The notes: generated from the letters alone by a model not told the origin. A DNA stretch of 13,738 nt from Pleurocapsa sp. MO_226.B13 (GCA_030064795.1 JASJEI010000177.1:1-13738), one strand, 5' to 3'. Counted from the stretch's first letter, positions 1-7,596 are shown. Numbers and translations: made by a program.

Positions 1-916
1 TTTTGCTATAGGTTATTTCTCCTTGATATTCTCGGACTAAATCTTGGAAGGGAGCAAAATCATATTCCGACACCATTAATAAAGCGCAATGCTTGCCTTG
101 AGGAATATAGCTTTGTAGTGCAGCAAAATAACTGGGGATGGGACTAGCATGGATACTAACTAGCTTTTTAACGATCCCGCTACTATCGCTCAGGGCTTGT
201 CCAAACCTGGCAGCCGTCATAAAATCATTAAAAGTAACGATCGCCTCTTGCCAAGGATAAGCGGGAGCAAGAGGAATTTCCAATTCGGTAATTATTCCCG
301 TCGTCCCATAAGCATGAAGTACATTTTGTACTTCGTCTCCCCGTAATTCTAATACCTGGGGTTGTGCTTCTAATGTCACCAGACGCACTCGGTGCAGATT
401 ACCGCGATCGCTTATTTGTCCGTAGTTAACCGAACCCATCCCCACACTACCACCACCAATAAAGCCTCCGATGGTAGCGGTACGGTAGGTAGAAGGTGCC
501 ATCCGCAATTCCCAGCCTATGACTCTTGCTTGTTTGTCAAAGGCTGCCATTTTCACTCCTGGTTGCACGCAGGCTATCCCTGGTTTGAGCGATTTGATTT
601 GATTCATTCTGCTGATATCGAGGATGATTCCTCCCTGAAGGGGAATACACTGTCCGTAATTGCCCGTCCCCGCACCCCGAACGGTGAGAGGAATTTTGTA
701 TTTAAGGCAAACTCTAGCAATTTCAAGCACTTCTGGTTCCGTGGTGGGAAAAACAGCTAAATCTCCCCGTTTATCTTGTAATTGCTCTGTCAGGATAGGA
801 CTAAAGTGATAATAATCTAGAGACAGTTTAGTTAAACGCTCGCGATCGCTAGTGGTTTCAATTCCCGTTAATTCTTGGGCGATCGCCTGATAATCTATAG
901 TGCTAGTGGTATTCAT
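1..916 (-). CDS. FAD-linked oxidase (GlcD-type), 5' portion only
   Basis: The minus strand is open without a stop from an ATG at 916-914 to the left edge, giving about 305 codons; the C-terminal part lies outside the window. Residues about 50-225 look like an FAD_binding_4 (PCMH-type) domain. The pyrophosphate-binding segment RGAGTGNYGQ is at about 80-89, followed by LQGGIILD. A Gly-rich segment (TIGGFIGGGSVGMGSV) lies at 148-163, and the strand AYGTTGIITELEIPL at about 202-216. This family oxidises 2-hydroxy acids such as glycolate or D-lactate using FAD; the substrate here cannot be told from the sequence. The gene is transcribed away from the PadR gene and shares its 160-bp upstream region, including the inverted repeat at 1000-1022, so PadR could regulate it (inference). 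The family call is firm; specificity is unknown. Confidence 0.88.
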   Translation of the reverse strand, partial: MNTTSTIDYQAIAQELTGIETTSDRERLTKLSLDYYHFSPILTEQLQDKRGDLAVFPTTEPEVLEIARVCLKYKIPLTVRGAGTGNYGQCIPLQGGIILDISRMNQIKSLKPGIACVQPGVKMAAFDKQARVIGWELRMAPSTYRTATIGGFIGGGSVGMGSVNYGQISDRGNLHRVRLVTLEAQPQVLELRGDEVQNVLHAYGTTGIITELEIPLAPAYPWQEAIVTFNDFMTAARFGQALSDSSGIVKKLVSIHASPIPSYFAALQSYIPQGKHCALLMVSEYDFAPFQDLVREYQGEITYSK

Positions 917-999
917 AATCTGTCATGGATTTTAATTTATTTTAAAAGGGAACGGAGATTAGTAAATGCCTCAATAATTACATTTAGATCCTAGAAAAC

Positions 1000-1022
1000 A
1001 TATATACAAAAATTGTATATAT
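1000..1022. promoter_or_regulatory. Perfect inverted repeat, probable PadR operator
   Basis: ATATATACAA (1000-1009), spacer AAA, TTGTATATAT (1013-1022): two 10-bp arms that match perfectly. It lies 55 bp upstream of the PadR ATG and 84 bp upstream of the divergent oxidase ATG. A TATAAT (1020-1025) overlaps the right arm, so a bound dimer would cover a likely -10 region of padR. PadR-family repressors commonly bind such dyads in their own promoters; that this protein binds here is inferred. Confidence 0.6.
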
Positions 1023-1076
1023 AATTAAAAAATAGAGATTGTCTCTCGGCAACAAACAACTAAAAACTGAAATATT

Positions 1077-1424
1077 ATGGCTAAAGGAAATAAAGACGAT
1101 CCCCTCAATCTCACCTTGACCGAAGAAAGTATTCTCAATGCCTTGATGTTTCGGGAAAGATACGGTTTAGAAATTATGAATGCGATCGCCGAAGCCAGTC
1201 AAGGCAAAAAGAAAATTGGCTTTAGTTCTCTCTATCCCAACCTCCGCAAACTAGAAAAGCGAGGCTTTGTTACTTCTCGCTGGGGAGATGAAACCCCCGA
1301 AGAAAATACAGGTGCAAGAAGACGTTATTACCAGATTACTGGCTCTGGCATTGCAGCGGTGCAGCAAAAACAAGAATTTCTCAGTACTCTACAAACTTTA
1401 ACCCCCAAATTAGGAGAGCTATAA
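1077..1424 (+). CDS. PadR-family transcriptional regulator
   Basis: A 115-residue protein of the size usual for compact PadR repressors. The N-terminal winged helix-turn-helix spans about residues 11-90. It starts LTEESILNALMFRERYGLEIMNAI, continues through the recognition-helix region FSSLYPNLRKLEKRGFVTSRW (about 49-69), and ends in the wing strand ARRRYYQITGSG (80-91). A short C-terminal helix (about 92-108) would serve dimerisation. PadR proteins are mostly repressors that respond to small molecules; the ligand is unknown. The ATG at 1077 is preceded by no clear Shine-Dalgarno sequence. The gene is followed after 4 bp by a membrane-protein gene, an arrangement typical of a repressor co-transcribed with its target, and is preceded by a dyad likely to be its operator. 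Confidence 0.9.
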   Translation: MAKGNKDDPLNLTLTEESILNALMFRERYGLEIMNAIAEASQGKKKIGFSSLYPNLRKLEKRGFVTSRWGDETPEENTGARRRYYQITGSGIAAVQQKQEFLSTLQTLTPKLGEL

Positions 1425-1428
1425 GTAA

Positions 1429-1995
1429 ATGGGACGACGAACTTATAGAAAATCTAAAAACAAATTATTTAACCAGCTGTGGCGATCGAGCTTGTCTTTA
1501 TTTAAAGTTATTTTAGGGCTACTTAAAGAATTTATTCAGCGCGCACTAGTAGAGATACTATTTGAAATTTGTATCTTGGTTCAGCCCTTGGTATATGTCT
1601 ATTTATTGACATCCTGGGGAATACCATTAAGTATAGCTTTGATAATGGCTATTATTGCGACGATCGCCTCCCTAATAATTATTACAGCATTATTAACAAT
1701 AGTTGGATCGGTGATTAATAAACTAGATAAATCCCCCGAATCAACTAAATTAAAAGCTGAAGTTCGGCTCGCTCGTAGGATAGCTGAAGTGCTAGCAAAT
1801 AGATCGGCTTCAGAGTGGACGGAATATCAAGACTGGCTGCACGACATCTTATTAAAGCGTCGTCAGTTAATCGACGCTCGACATCCTCGATGGAAAGTCA
1901 GCCTAATTACTTACTGGCGATTAAGCGCATTTTGTCTTGTAGTGGTAGCAAGTAAAATCAAACAAGTCACATTCATTCTTCTTAGATTACGTTAA
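1429..1995 (+). CDS. Unknown multi-pass membrane protein, padR operon
   Basis: A 188-residue protein that I do not recognise. The N-terminus is basic (RRTYRKSKNK). Hydrophobic stretches lie at about 44-61, 65-95 (long enough for one or two helices) and 165-178. Between them is a charged, probably cytoplasmic segment (about 98-158, with LARRIAEVLANRSASEWTEY). The C-terminus is hydrophobic and basic. The ATG at 1429 is 4 bp after the padR stop, and GGAGAG at 1413-1418 inside the padR end supplies a plausible ribosome binding site, so the two genes are very likely co-transcribed. By analogy with other PadR-linked genes it may be the regulated effector; whether it is a transporter, stress protein or something else cannot be said. 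Confidence 0.75.
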   Translation: MGRRTYRKSKNKLFNQLWRSSLSLFKVILGLLKEFIQRALVEILFEICILVQPLVYVYLLTSWGIPLSIALIMAIIATIASLIIITALLTIVGSVINKLDKSPESTKLKAEVRLARRIAEVLANRSASEWTEYQDWLHDILLKRRQLIDARHPRWKVSLITYWRLSAFCLVVVASKIKQVTFILLRLR

Positions 1996-1996
1996 A

Positions 1997-2012
1997 ACTC
2001 TAAGCTTAGAGT
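1997..2012. repeat. 16-bp perfect palindrome between convergent genes
   Basis: ACTCTAAGCTTAGAGT is self-complementary and sits in the 36-bp gap between the ends of two converging genes. It could act as a weak bidirectional terminator, but it has no T-tract and almost no loop, so this is only suggestive. Confidence 0.35.
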
Positions 2013-2031
2013 AGTATAGGAAAAAGAACCA

Positions 2032-2265
2032 TTAATTATTATTTGTCAGAGCAATTAGAGGCTTATCTGTCTCAAAAAAATATTTGGCTTGCGGACAAAT
2101 AAGAGTAGATAAACTGCCGATTATATTAGGTGAAGGATTAAAAAATATTTTTAAACTAAAAATAACAATTAGTAAGGCAATTATAACTATAACTATACTT
2201 TTGCCTTTCAATAAGATCGACAATTTGTTACTTCTCTGATTCTTCTGGTTTATTTTTTTCTTCAT
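2032..2265 (-). CDS. Small single-pass membrane protein, overlaps patD-like gene
   Basis: A 77-residue protein of unknown family. The N-terminus is strongly basic (MKKKINQKNQRSNK). One clear TM helix spans about residues 23-43 (KSIVIVIIALLIVIFSLKIFF), followed by a short polar tail with one Cys. The positive-inside rule predicts an N-in, C-out orientation. Its ATG (2265-2263) lies 38 bp inside the 3' end of the upstream PatD-like gene in another frame. No Shine-Dalgarno sequence is visible there, which suggests translational coupling. A TTG at residue 15 is the only later alternative near the gene end. Existence is supported mainly by the basic-TM layout and tight packing. Confidence 0.6.
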   Translation of the reverse strand: MKKKINQKNQRSNKLSILLKGKSIVIVIIALLIVIFSLKIFFNPSPNIIGSLSTLICPQAKYFFETDKPLIALTNNN

Positions 2266-2623
2266 TTAACATTATCTGACAATAACCGCTCAATTTCTCA
2301 AGGCGATCGCCGATACTATTGAGTCTCTTATTTCGAGTAGTATTTTGACGTGCAGAAGCCAAAAATAAGATATCTGTAGTGAGTAATTTGAACTCTCGCT
2401 TAATTTCTGTTTGTACTGACTGCCAACGAGGGACGATCTTAGGATCGAGATTGCTACTGTCAAGCTCGACAATATTTTGTTCAAACCATTGTTGCAGCTG
2501 TTGCCACTCTTGTTTAATTCGAGATTGATGAGTTTGAGCCTCGGAGTCGAGCAGAAAATTCTTAAAGTCTGACAGTAATGTCATGAAATTCTGATATGCT
2601 CGTTTATGTGACCTAGATAACAT
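2228..2623 (-). CDS. patD: PatD-like protein (heterocyst frequency control family)
   Basis: A 131-residue, largely helical, Gln/Glu-rich soluble protein. The stretch from about residue 59 to 119 matches my memory of the cyanobacterial PatD family: LDPKIVPRWQSVQTEI, then LLTTDILFLASARQ, then RLNSIGDRLEKLSGYCQIML. In Anabaena, PatD modulates heterocyst frequency and interacts with FtsZ; in an organism without heterocysts the role would be a general cell-division or FtsZ-related one (inference). The ATG at 2623 has no obvious Shine-Dalgarno sequence; a second Met is at residue 14. The charged tail EEKNKPEESEK overlaps the start of the next gene. The family call is from memory and moderately secure. 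Confidence 0.62.
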   Translation of the reverse strand: MLSRSHKRAYQNFMTLLSDFKNFLLDSEAQTHQSRIKQEWQQLQQWFEQNIVELDSSNLDPKIVPRWQSVQTEIKREFKLLTTDILFLASARQNTTRNKRLNSIGDRLEKLSGYCQIMLNEEKNKPEESEK

Positions 2624-2929
2624 AACTTGGTTTAAGGTAAGGTAATTAATAAGGTAAAATTCTACTAAGTACGCTTGACTTTTGTAATAGTTTTAAGGTC
2701 AGAAATATTGCTTGTAAATGTGGATCTTTATTATTAAAAAAATAAGTTAATTTTATACATCAATACTCCATCAGGTCGCAAAATTAGAGCATAATCTAAT
2801 TCAAGTCCTTTGGTACTCACTCTAGCTATTCATAAGTTATACAAATATCTGGGCGAAAAAAGCGTCAACTGAAGATTTGTCCTAATTTATCTTATTTTTT
2901 CCTACTTTATTATTTATATTTTTCGATCT
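2624..2929. other. Divergent intergenic region, patD-like / rsh
   Basis: A 306-bp AT-rich gap between two divergent genes, which should hold both promoters. Three copies of AAGGTAA lie at 2634-2640, 2639-2645 and 2651-2657, just upstream of the patD-like ATG. A short dyad ATTAGA/TCTAAT is near 2785-2805. The 10-mer TTGTCCTAAT at 2877-2886 recurs in the MITE-like element at 8097-8106. No convincing -35/-10 pair or coding frame was found. Confidence 0.5.
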
Positions 2930-5173
2930 ATGACTGCAATCTCTATCATGGAAAGTCAGGCAAACGAAGTGGAACTACCTCGATGGTTACAAGAATGCCT
3001 GATCGAGCAACAAGCAGACCAACCAGAATCCGACAAAGCTCTAATCTGTCGGGCATTTAATTTTGCCTATCAGCTACATGAAGGTCAATATCGCAAATCA
3101 GGAGAACCTTATATTGCTCATCCGATCGCGGTAGCTAGTCTATTGCGGGATTTGGGTGGAGATAGCGTCACGATCGCTGCGGGCTTCCTACACGATGTGG
3201 TAGAAGATACCGAAGTTACCCCAGAAGAGATTGAAGAAATGTTTGGGGTACAGGTACGTCAGTTAGTAGAAGGTGTCACCAAACTATCGAAGTTTAATTT
3301 TTCTAGTACCACCGAGCGTCAGGCAGAGAATTTCCGCCGTATGTTCCTAGCGATGGCAACGGATATTCGGGTGATTGTGGTCAAGCTAGCGGATAGATTG
3401 CATAATATGCGGACTCTAGATCACCTCAAGCCAGAAAAGCAGCAGCGTATCAGTAAAGAAACCAGAGATATATTTGCTCCTTTGGCAAATAGATTGGGTA
3501 TTGGTCGTTTCAAGTGGGAATTAGAGGATTTATGCTTTAAATATCTCGAACCTGAAGCCTATGAAGAAATTAAGGCGTTGGTTGCCGAACGCAGAGCAGA
3601 TCGCGAAGCCAGAATCGATCGGGTGGCAGAAACCTTGCGATCGCGCCTCGAAGAGTTGAAAGTTAACGTGATTGAACTCAAAGGAAGACCCAAGCATCTC
3701 TACGGTATCTATCAAAAGATGCAGCGTCAACAAAAAGAATTTAGCCAAATCTACGATATTGCAGCCTTTAGAATTATCGTGGAAACCAATGAAGAATGCT
3801 ATCGTTCATTAGCGGTGGTTCACGATGCCTTTAAACCCATACCAGGACGCTTCAAAGACTATATCGGTTTACCAAAACCCAACCGTTACCAATCTTTGCA
3901 TACTACGGTAGTTGGTACAAATGGTCGCCCCATTGAAGTGCAAATTCGCACCCTGGAAATGCATCACATTGCCGAATACGGAATTGCTGCTCACTGGAAG
4001 TATAAAGAAACAGGTTCTAGTAATAAGTTGTCGTCAGAAGACACCAAATTTACTTGGTTGCGTCAGCTATTAGAGTGGCAAAAAGATCTTAGCGACGCTC
4101 AAGAATATATGGAAAGCGTCAAGGACAATCTTTTTGAAGATGATGTCTATGTCTTTACTCCCGATGGTGATGTCATCGCCTTGGCACAAGGAGCAACTCC
4201 TGTAGATTTTGCCTATCGTATTCATAGCGAAATTGGCAATCACATGAAAGGTGCGCGGGTTAATGGTCGTTGGTCGATGCTCTCTAAACCCCTAGAAAAC
4301 GGCGATATCGTTGAGATTGTCACCCAGAAAAATAGTCATCCCAGTCTAGACTGGCTCAATTTTGTCGTCTCTCCGACTGCACGCAATCGGATTCGTCAAT
4401 GGTACAAGCGATCGCACCGCGAGGAGAATATTGCTAGAGGTAAAGAATTATTAGAGAAAGAAATGGGTAAAAGTGGTCTCGACTCTTTACTCAAATCCGA
4501 ACCCATGCAGTTAGCTGCTCAACGTTGTAACTATCAATCAGTAGAAGATATGTTGGCTGCTCTCGGATACGGCGAAATAACTCAAAATCAAGTAGTAAAT
4601 CGTCTACGAGATGTGGTTAAAGAGCAACAACCAGTCGAAGAGGTAGAAAATCCTACCGAAGAAGAAGTAGAAATTCCTAAATACATTCCTACTAGCAAAG
4701 AGAAACACAAAGGAGGATCGCCGATTATTGGTGTAGAGGGAATGCTCTATCACATAGCTGGTTGCTGCAAACCCCTACCAGGAGAGTCGATAATTGGTGC
4801 GGTAACTCTAAGCTCAAGGGGAATCTCAATTCATCGCCAAGGCTGTCAAAACGTCGAAAAAATACCAGGAGAAAGAATTATCCCTGTTAGCTGGAACGAT
4901 GAAGGCGAAGACAACAAACCTTTTACCTACCCTGTAGATATCCAAATCGAAGCCATGGATCGGGTCGGGGTACTAAAAGATATTCTGGCACGTTTGAGCG
5001 ATCGCGGAATCAATATTCGCAATGCAGGGGTTAAGACTAGTCCCAACAAACCTGCATTGATTTCTCTCAGTATTGATATTAGGGATCGTCACCAACTTGA
5101 ATATATCTTCCAAAGAATCAAAAGTATGAGCGACATTCTTAATATCCGTCGCGTTATTGATTCGAGCGAGTAG
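2930..5173 (+). CDS. Bifunctional (p)ppGpp synthetase/hydrolase (RelA/SpoT, Rsh)
   Basis: A 747-residue, full-length long RSH protein that makes and degrades the alarmone (p)ppGpp in the cytoplasm. The HD hydrolase domain (about 40-190) has R55, H64, H88-D89 in LHDVVEDT, and N159 in DRLHNM, so the Mn-binding and catalytic residues are present. The synthetase domain (about 245-360) has GRPKHLYGIYQKM, YDIAAFRIIV, RFKD at 307-310, YQSLHTTV and IEVQIRT. The RxKD version of the loop is that of bifunctional enzymes, not of monofunctional RelA (ExDD). The TGS domain is about 404-465; a Cys/His cluster follows (C612, C613, H635, C639); the ACT domain is about 667-745. All active-site motifs look intact, so both activities are expected. 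Met7 (2948) is an alternative start. The gene converges on the receiver-BON gene with a 23-bp gap. Confidence 0.97.
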   Translation: MTAISIMESQANEVELPRWLQECLIEQQADQPESDKALICRAFNFAYQLHEGQYRKSGEPYIAHPIAVASLLRDLGGDSVTIAAGFLHDVVEDTEVTPEEIEEMFGVQVRQLVEGVTKLSKFNFSSTTERQAENFRRMFLAMATDIRVIVVKLADRLHNMRTLDHLKPEKQQRISKETRDIFAPLANRLGIGRFKWELEDLCFKYLEPEAYEEIKALVAERRADREARIDRVAETLRSRLEELKVNVIELKGRPKHLYGIYQKMQRQQKEFSQIYDIAAFRIIVETNEECYRSLAVVHDAFKPIPGRFKDYIGLPKPNRYQSLHTTVVGTNGRPIEVQIRTLEMHHIAEYGIAAHWKYKETGSSNKLSSEDTKFTWLRQLLEWQKDLSDAQEYMESVKDNLFEDDVYVFTPDGDVIALAQGATPVDFAYRIHSEIGNHMKGARVNGRWSMLSKPLENGDIVEIVTQKNSHPSLDWLNFVVSPTARNRIRQWYKRSHREENIARGKELLEKEMGKSGLDSLLKSEPMQLAAQRCNYQSVEDMLAALGYGEITQNQVVNRLRDVVKEQQPVEEVENPTEEEVEIPKYIPTSKEKHKGGSPIIGVEGMLYHIAGCCKPLPGESIIGAVTLSSRGISIHRQGCQNVEKIPGERIIPVSWNDEGEDNKPFTYPVDIQIEAMDRVGVLKDILARLSDRGINIRNAGVKTSPNKPALISLSIDIRDRHQLEYIFQRIKSMSDILNIRRVIDSSE

Positions 5174-5196
5174 TAACGTACCCTCTTTTACTCGGA

Positions 5197-6216
5197 TTAT
5201 CTTTCCGATCCTAGAAAATCCTGGTTATGTCCTTGTTTAATTGCAACTTGACTACTATAGACCTTATTAACTCCCGAAATTTGTTTGGCAATATTTTCCA
5301 TTCGTCTTAAGAGTTTTGGGTCGGAAATCGTTCCTGTCAAAATAATCGCATCATCTTCTTGCGACACATAAACTGTAGTAATATCGCCAACTATAGGGTC
5401 TTGTTTAAAGGCTTTGCTAACTCTTTCTGCTATACCATTGAGACTAAATTCTCCATACAAACCAATTCTTTCGGTAGGAATTGCACGGATTTGAATCTTA
5501 TTGGTTTTGTTATATAGTTCGAGCAAAAATACAAATAATAACGAAAAAGAGAGCAACCACAAGGCACCTATTGTCCAAATATATCTAGTATGACTTAAAA
5601 TACCTTGCTTAATTTTTGGTAATTCTTGTTGATTAGAATGCAAATTTATCCGCAGTTGATTAATCTCAGCCTGTTGCTGACGAGTAGTAGACTGAAGATT
5701 GGCAATAGTTTTTTGCGGTCTATAAATAGTTTGCTTTAGATGTGGCTCGCTTTTAGTAGGATTGTATACAGAGCCTTTGAGTTTACTCAAAATTATCCCA
5801 GAATCAGTATAAACTAATAACTTATCCAGCAATCCAGGGGCAATTTGAGTATAACCTTGATAAATATTCCGAATAGCAGGAGCGACATCTTGAGTACCTC
5901 TACTTTTTAATAAATAACCTTTCGCTCCTACTGCTAAACATTTAGTAATATAATCATCACTATCATAAGAAGTAAGCATCAAAACTTTAGTATCGGCAAA
6001 TTTCTTAGTGATTTTTTGAGTAGCATCCGCGCCATCTAAAATAGGCATTTCCATATTCATGACTACCACGTCTGGGCGCAATTTTTGTACCTGTTCTATG
6101 GCAGCAAGACCATTACTGGCAGTTCCTACAACTTCTATATCTGGTTCAGGCTCTAGAGAAATTCTTACAGCTTCTCTAACCATTTTTTGATCGTCAACCA
6201 ACAAAACACGAATCAT
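5197..6216 (-). CDS. Membrane-anchored receiver-BON protein lacking phosphoacceptor Asp
   Basis: A 339-residue protein with an unusual layout. Residues 1-120 form a response-regulator receiver domain close to the NarL/FixJ type (MIRVLLVDDQKMVREAV at the start). A Gln-rich coiled coil spans about 165-198. One TM helix lies at about 213-234 (WTIGALWLLSFSLLFVFLLEL). The C-terminal region, about 254-326, looks like a BON domain (LNGIAERVSKAFKQDP, then DDAIILTGTISDPKLLRRMENI). In the receiver, D8, D9, T82 and K104 are in place, but the phosphoacceptor position is N54 (DVVVMNMEMP, codon AAT). It is therefore probably not phosphorylated in the usual way. There is no HTH domain, so it is not a DNA-binding regulator. 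With the N-terminus inside, the BON domain would be periplasmic. I recall cyanobacterial homologues with this layout; their function is not known to me. No cognate kinase is adjacent. Confidence 0.85.
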   Translation of the reverse strand: MIRVLLVDDQKMVREAVRISLEPEPDIEVVGTASNGLAAIEQVQKLRPDVVVMNMEMPILDGADATQKITKKFADTKVLMLTSYDSDDYITKCLAVGAKGYLLKSRGTQDVAPAIRNIYQGYTQIAPGLLDKLLVYTDSGIILSKLKGSVYNPTKSEPHLKQTIYRPQKTIANLQSTTRQQQAEINQLRINLHSNQQELPKIKQGILSHTRYIWTIGALWLLSFSLLFVFLLELYNKTNKIQIRAIPTERIGLYGEFSLNGIAERVSKAFKQDPIVGDITTVYVSQEDDAIILTGTISDPKLLRRMENIAKQISGVNKVYSSQVAIKQGHNQDFLGSER

Positions 6217-6433
6217 ATAAATTAATTAAAAAGATACTAAAGTAAATTTGCTAGACACCAAAAAGTTATGATATTTATGGATACTAGTTATTACTTATAT
6301 ATATTTACTGATAGTATTTTTGATTGTAAATTCCTTTACCGAATCTTTATTTCCTGATTAAGCCTCTCTTTATAAAGAAGAACTAATTATCTAATAATTC
6401 GATCCCAATACAAAAATTGTCCTCCTGAGTCTC

Positions 6434-6456
6434 ATTAGTTATTAGTTATTAGTTAT
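6434..6456. repeat. Tandem heptamer repeat (ATTAGTT)3
   Basis: Three perfect copies of ATTAGTT at 6434-6440, 6441-6447 and 6448-6454, plus AT. This is the same kind as the short tandemly repeated repetitive (STRR) heptamers common in cyanobacterial intergenic DNA. Confidence 0.75.
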
Positions 6457-6464
6457 AGATTGGA

Positions 6465-6493
6465 TTGACAAATGGTTGGGAACTCCTTTTAGT
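6465..6493 (+). promoter_or_regulatory. Candidate tilS promoter
   Basis: A consensus -35 TTGACA at 6465-6470 is followed after 17 bp by TTTAGT (6488-6493), a 4/6 match to the -10 consensus. Transcription would start near 6500, about 70 bp before the tilS ATG. Prediction from sequence only. Confidence 0.35.
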
Positions 6494-6567
6494 CAAAGAA
6501 ACATAATTATTTCTAAGAACTAACTCTGATTTTTCAATGTTTTTAGCGTAGTGATAATTGCACGATT

Positions 6568-7551
6568 ATGTCTCAGATTTATTGGACTTTTCTACATACT
6601 CGGTTACACCAGACATTACGCCAGCGATCGCTCTTGCCAAAAGGAGAAAAGATTCTCATTGCGGTATCGGGAGGACAAGATTCCTTGTGTTTGGCTAAAT
6701 TACTCTTGGATTTACGTTCAAAATGGGATTGGCAACTAGCGATCGCTCATTGCGATCATCAATGGTCAACAGATGCGGGAATTGCCGAGCGAGTCAAAGA
6801 AGTAGCGGATACTTGGCAACTGCCGTTTTATCTTAAAATCGCAGACATTCTCAAGGAAACCGAAGCAGCAGCAAGAAAATGGCGTTATCAGGCTTTAGTA
6901 GAAATTGCCAGGGAAAAAGAGTTTCCATACATCGTTACGGGACACACTAAAAGCGATCGCGCCGAAACCTTGTTGTATAATTTAGTTCGCGGTGCAGGGG
7001 CAGATGGTTTGGCTGCTTTGAGCTGGCAGCGGTCTTTATCCCCCAAAATAAGTTTAGTACGCCCAATTTTAAATGTATATCGCCGAGAAACACTAGAATT
7101 CTGTCATCAGTTTGATTTACCTATTTGGTTTGATGTAGTTAATCAAAATAACAAGTATGCTCGCAATCGAATTCGTGGCGACTTGATTCCCTATTTACAA
7201 GCTAACTTTAATCCTCAAGTAGAAAATTCTCTCGATCAGACAGCAGAGCTATTGCGAGCCGATCTAGAATATTTAGAGGCTACTGCCGAACAATTATTAG
7301 CAACAGTACAGGTAGAGCGCAAATTAAATCGTCGGGGTCTGGGTACTGCACCTTTAGCAATACAACGTCGGGCGATCCGTCGGTTTTTACCCTCGGTAAT
7401 TTCCAAACAACCCAATTTTGAACAGATAGAAGCGGTAGTAAATCTAATTGATGCCCCCAATAAAAGCCGTACATCTACTTTACCAGGGGGCGCGATCGCC
7501 GAAGTAGCAGGGGAGTGGATTGTATTTAGTTCAAAATTCGTAGAGACGTAG
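6568..7551 (+). CDS. tilS: tRNA(Ile)-lysidine synthase TilS
   Basis: A 327-residue enzyme that converts C34 of tRNA-Ile(CAU) to lysidine with ATP and lysine, so that AUA codons are read as Ile. The N-type PP-loop SGGQDS is at residues 34-39 (after GEKILIAV). Other family motifs are HCDHQW (61-66), VTGHTKSDRAETLLYNLVRGAG (about 123-144), RPIL (165-168) and KYARNRIRGDLIP (196-208). The length fits the short TilS form usual in cyanobacteria, which lacks the large C-terminal domain of E. coli TilS. The ATG at 6568 has no clear Shine-Dalgarno sequence. The last three codons and the stop (Val-Glu-Thr-TAG) lie in the left arm of a palindromic repeat, so the C-terminus has probably been altered by insertion of that repeat. 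Confidence 0.96.
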   Translation: MSQIYWTFLHTRLHQTLRQRSLLPKGEKILIAVSGGQDSLCLAKLLLDLRSKWDWQLAIAHCDHQWSTDAGIAERVKEVADTWQLPFYLKIADILKETEAAARKWRYQALVEIAREKEFPYIVTGHTKSDRAETLLYNLVRGAGADGLAALSWQRSLSPKISLVRPILNVYRRETLEFCHQFDLPIWFDVVNQNNKYARNRIRGDLIPYLQANFNPQVENSLDQTAELLRADLEYLEATAEQLLATVQVERKLNRRGLGTAPLAIQRRAIRRFLPSVISKQPNFEQIEAVVNLIDAPNKSRTSTLPGGAIAEVAGEWIVFSSKFVET

Positions 7552-7591
7552 CATGCGATGCGAAGCGAGTCCTTTAGGGCTACGTCTGTAC
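7540..7591. repeat. Interspersed palindromic repeat at the tilS 3' end
   Basis: The left arm GTAGAGACGTAGC (7540-7552) pairs with the right arm GCTACGTCTGTAC (7579-7591), 12 of 13 positions, around a 26-nt loop containing GCGAAGCGAGTCCTTTAG. Elements with GTAGAGACGTAGC arms and a GCGAAGCGAGTCC-like core are recurrent dispersed repeats in cyanobacterial genomes (from memory). The tilS stop codon is inside the left arm. The hairpin may also end transcription between tilS and the converging gene. Confidence 0.75.
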
Positions 7592-7596
7592 AGTAG

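Larger units (their letters stand above)
6217..6567. other. Divergent intergenic region, receiver-BON / tilS
   Basis: A 351-bp AT-rich gap with promoters for both flanking genes expected. It holds a heptamer tandem repeat (6434-6456), a candidate tilS promoter (6465-6493), and a short palindrome CTTTATAAAG near 6370. No coding frame or RNA gene was recognised. Confidence 0.5.

Noticed and set aside
316..334. Dyad GAAGTACA-TTT-TGTACTTC resembling the PadR site
   Set aside because: It lies deep inside the oxidase coding region and has different TACA-TGTA spacing from the dyad at 1000-1022; probably chance or codon-driven.
392..760. 122-codon plus-strand open frame
   Set aside because: It is antisense to the FAD-linked oxidase, whose frame has clear family motifs; the plus-strand translation has no recognisable features.
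6434..6456. Heptamer tandem repeat as a possible CRISPR-like array
   Set aside because: Units are 7 bp without spacers; it is an ordinary cyanobacterial STRR-type repeat.
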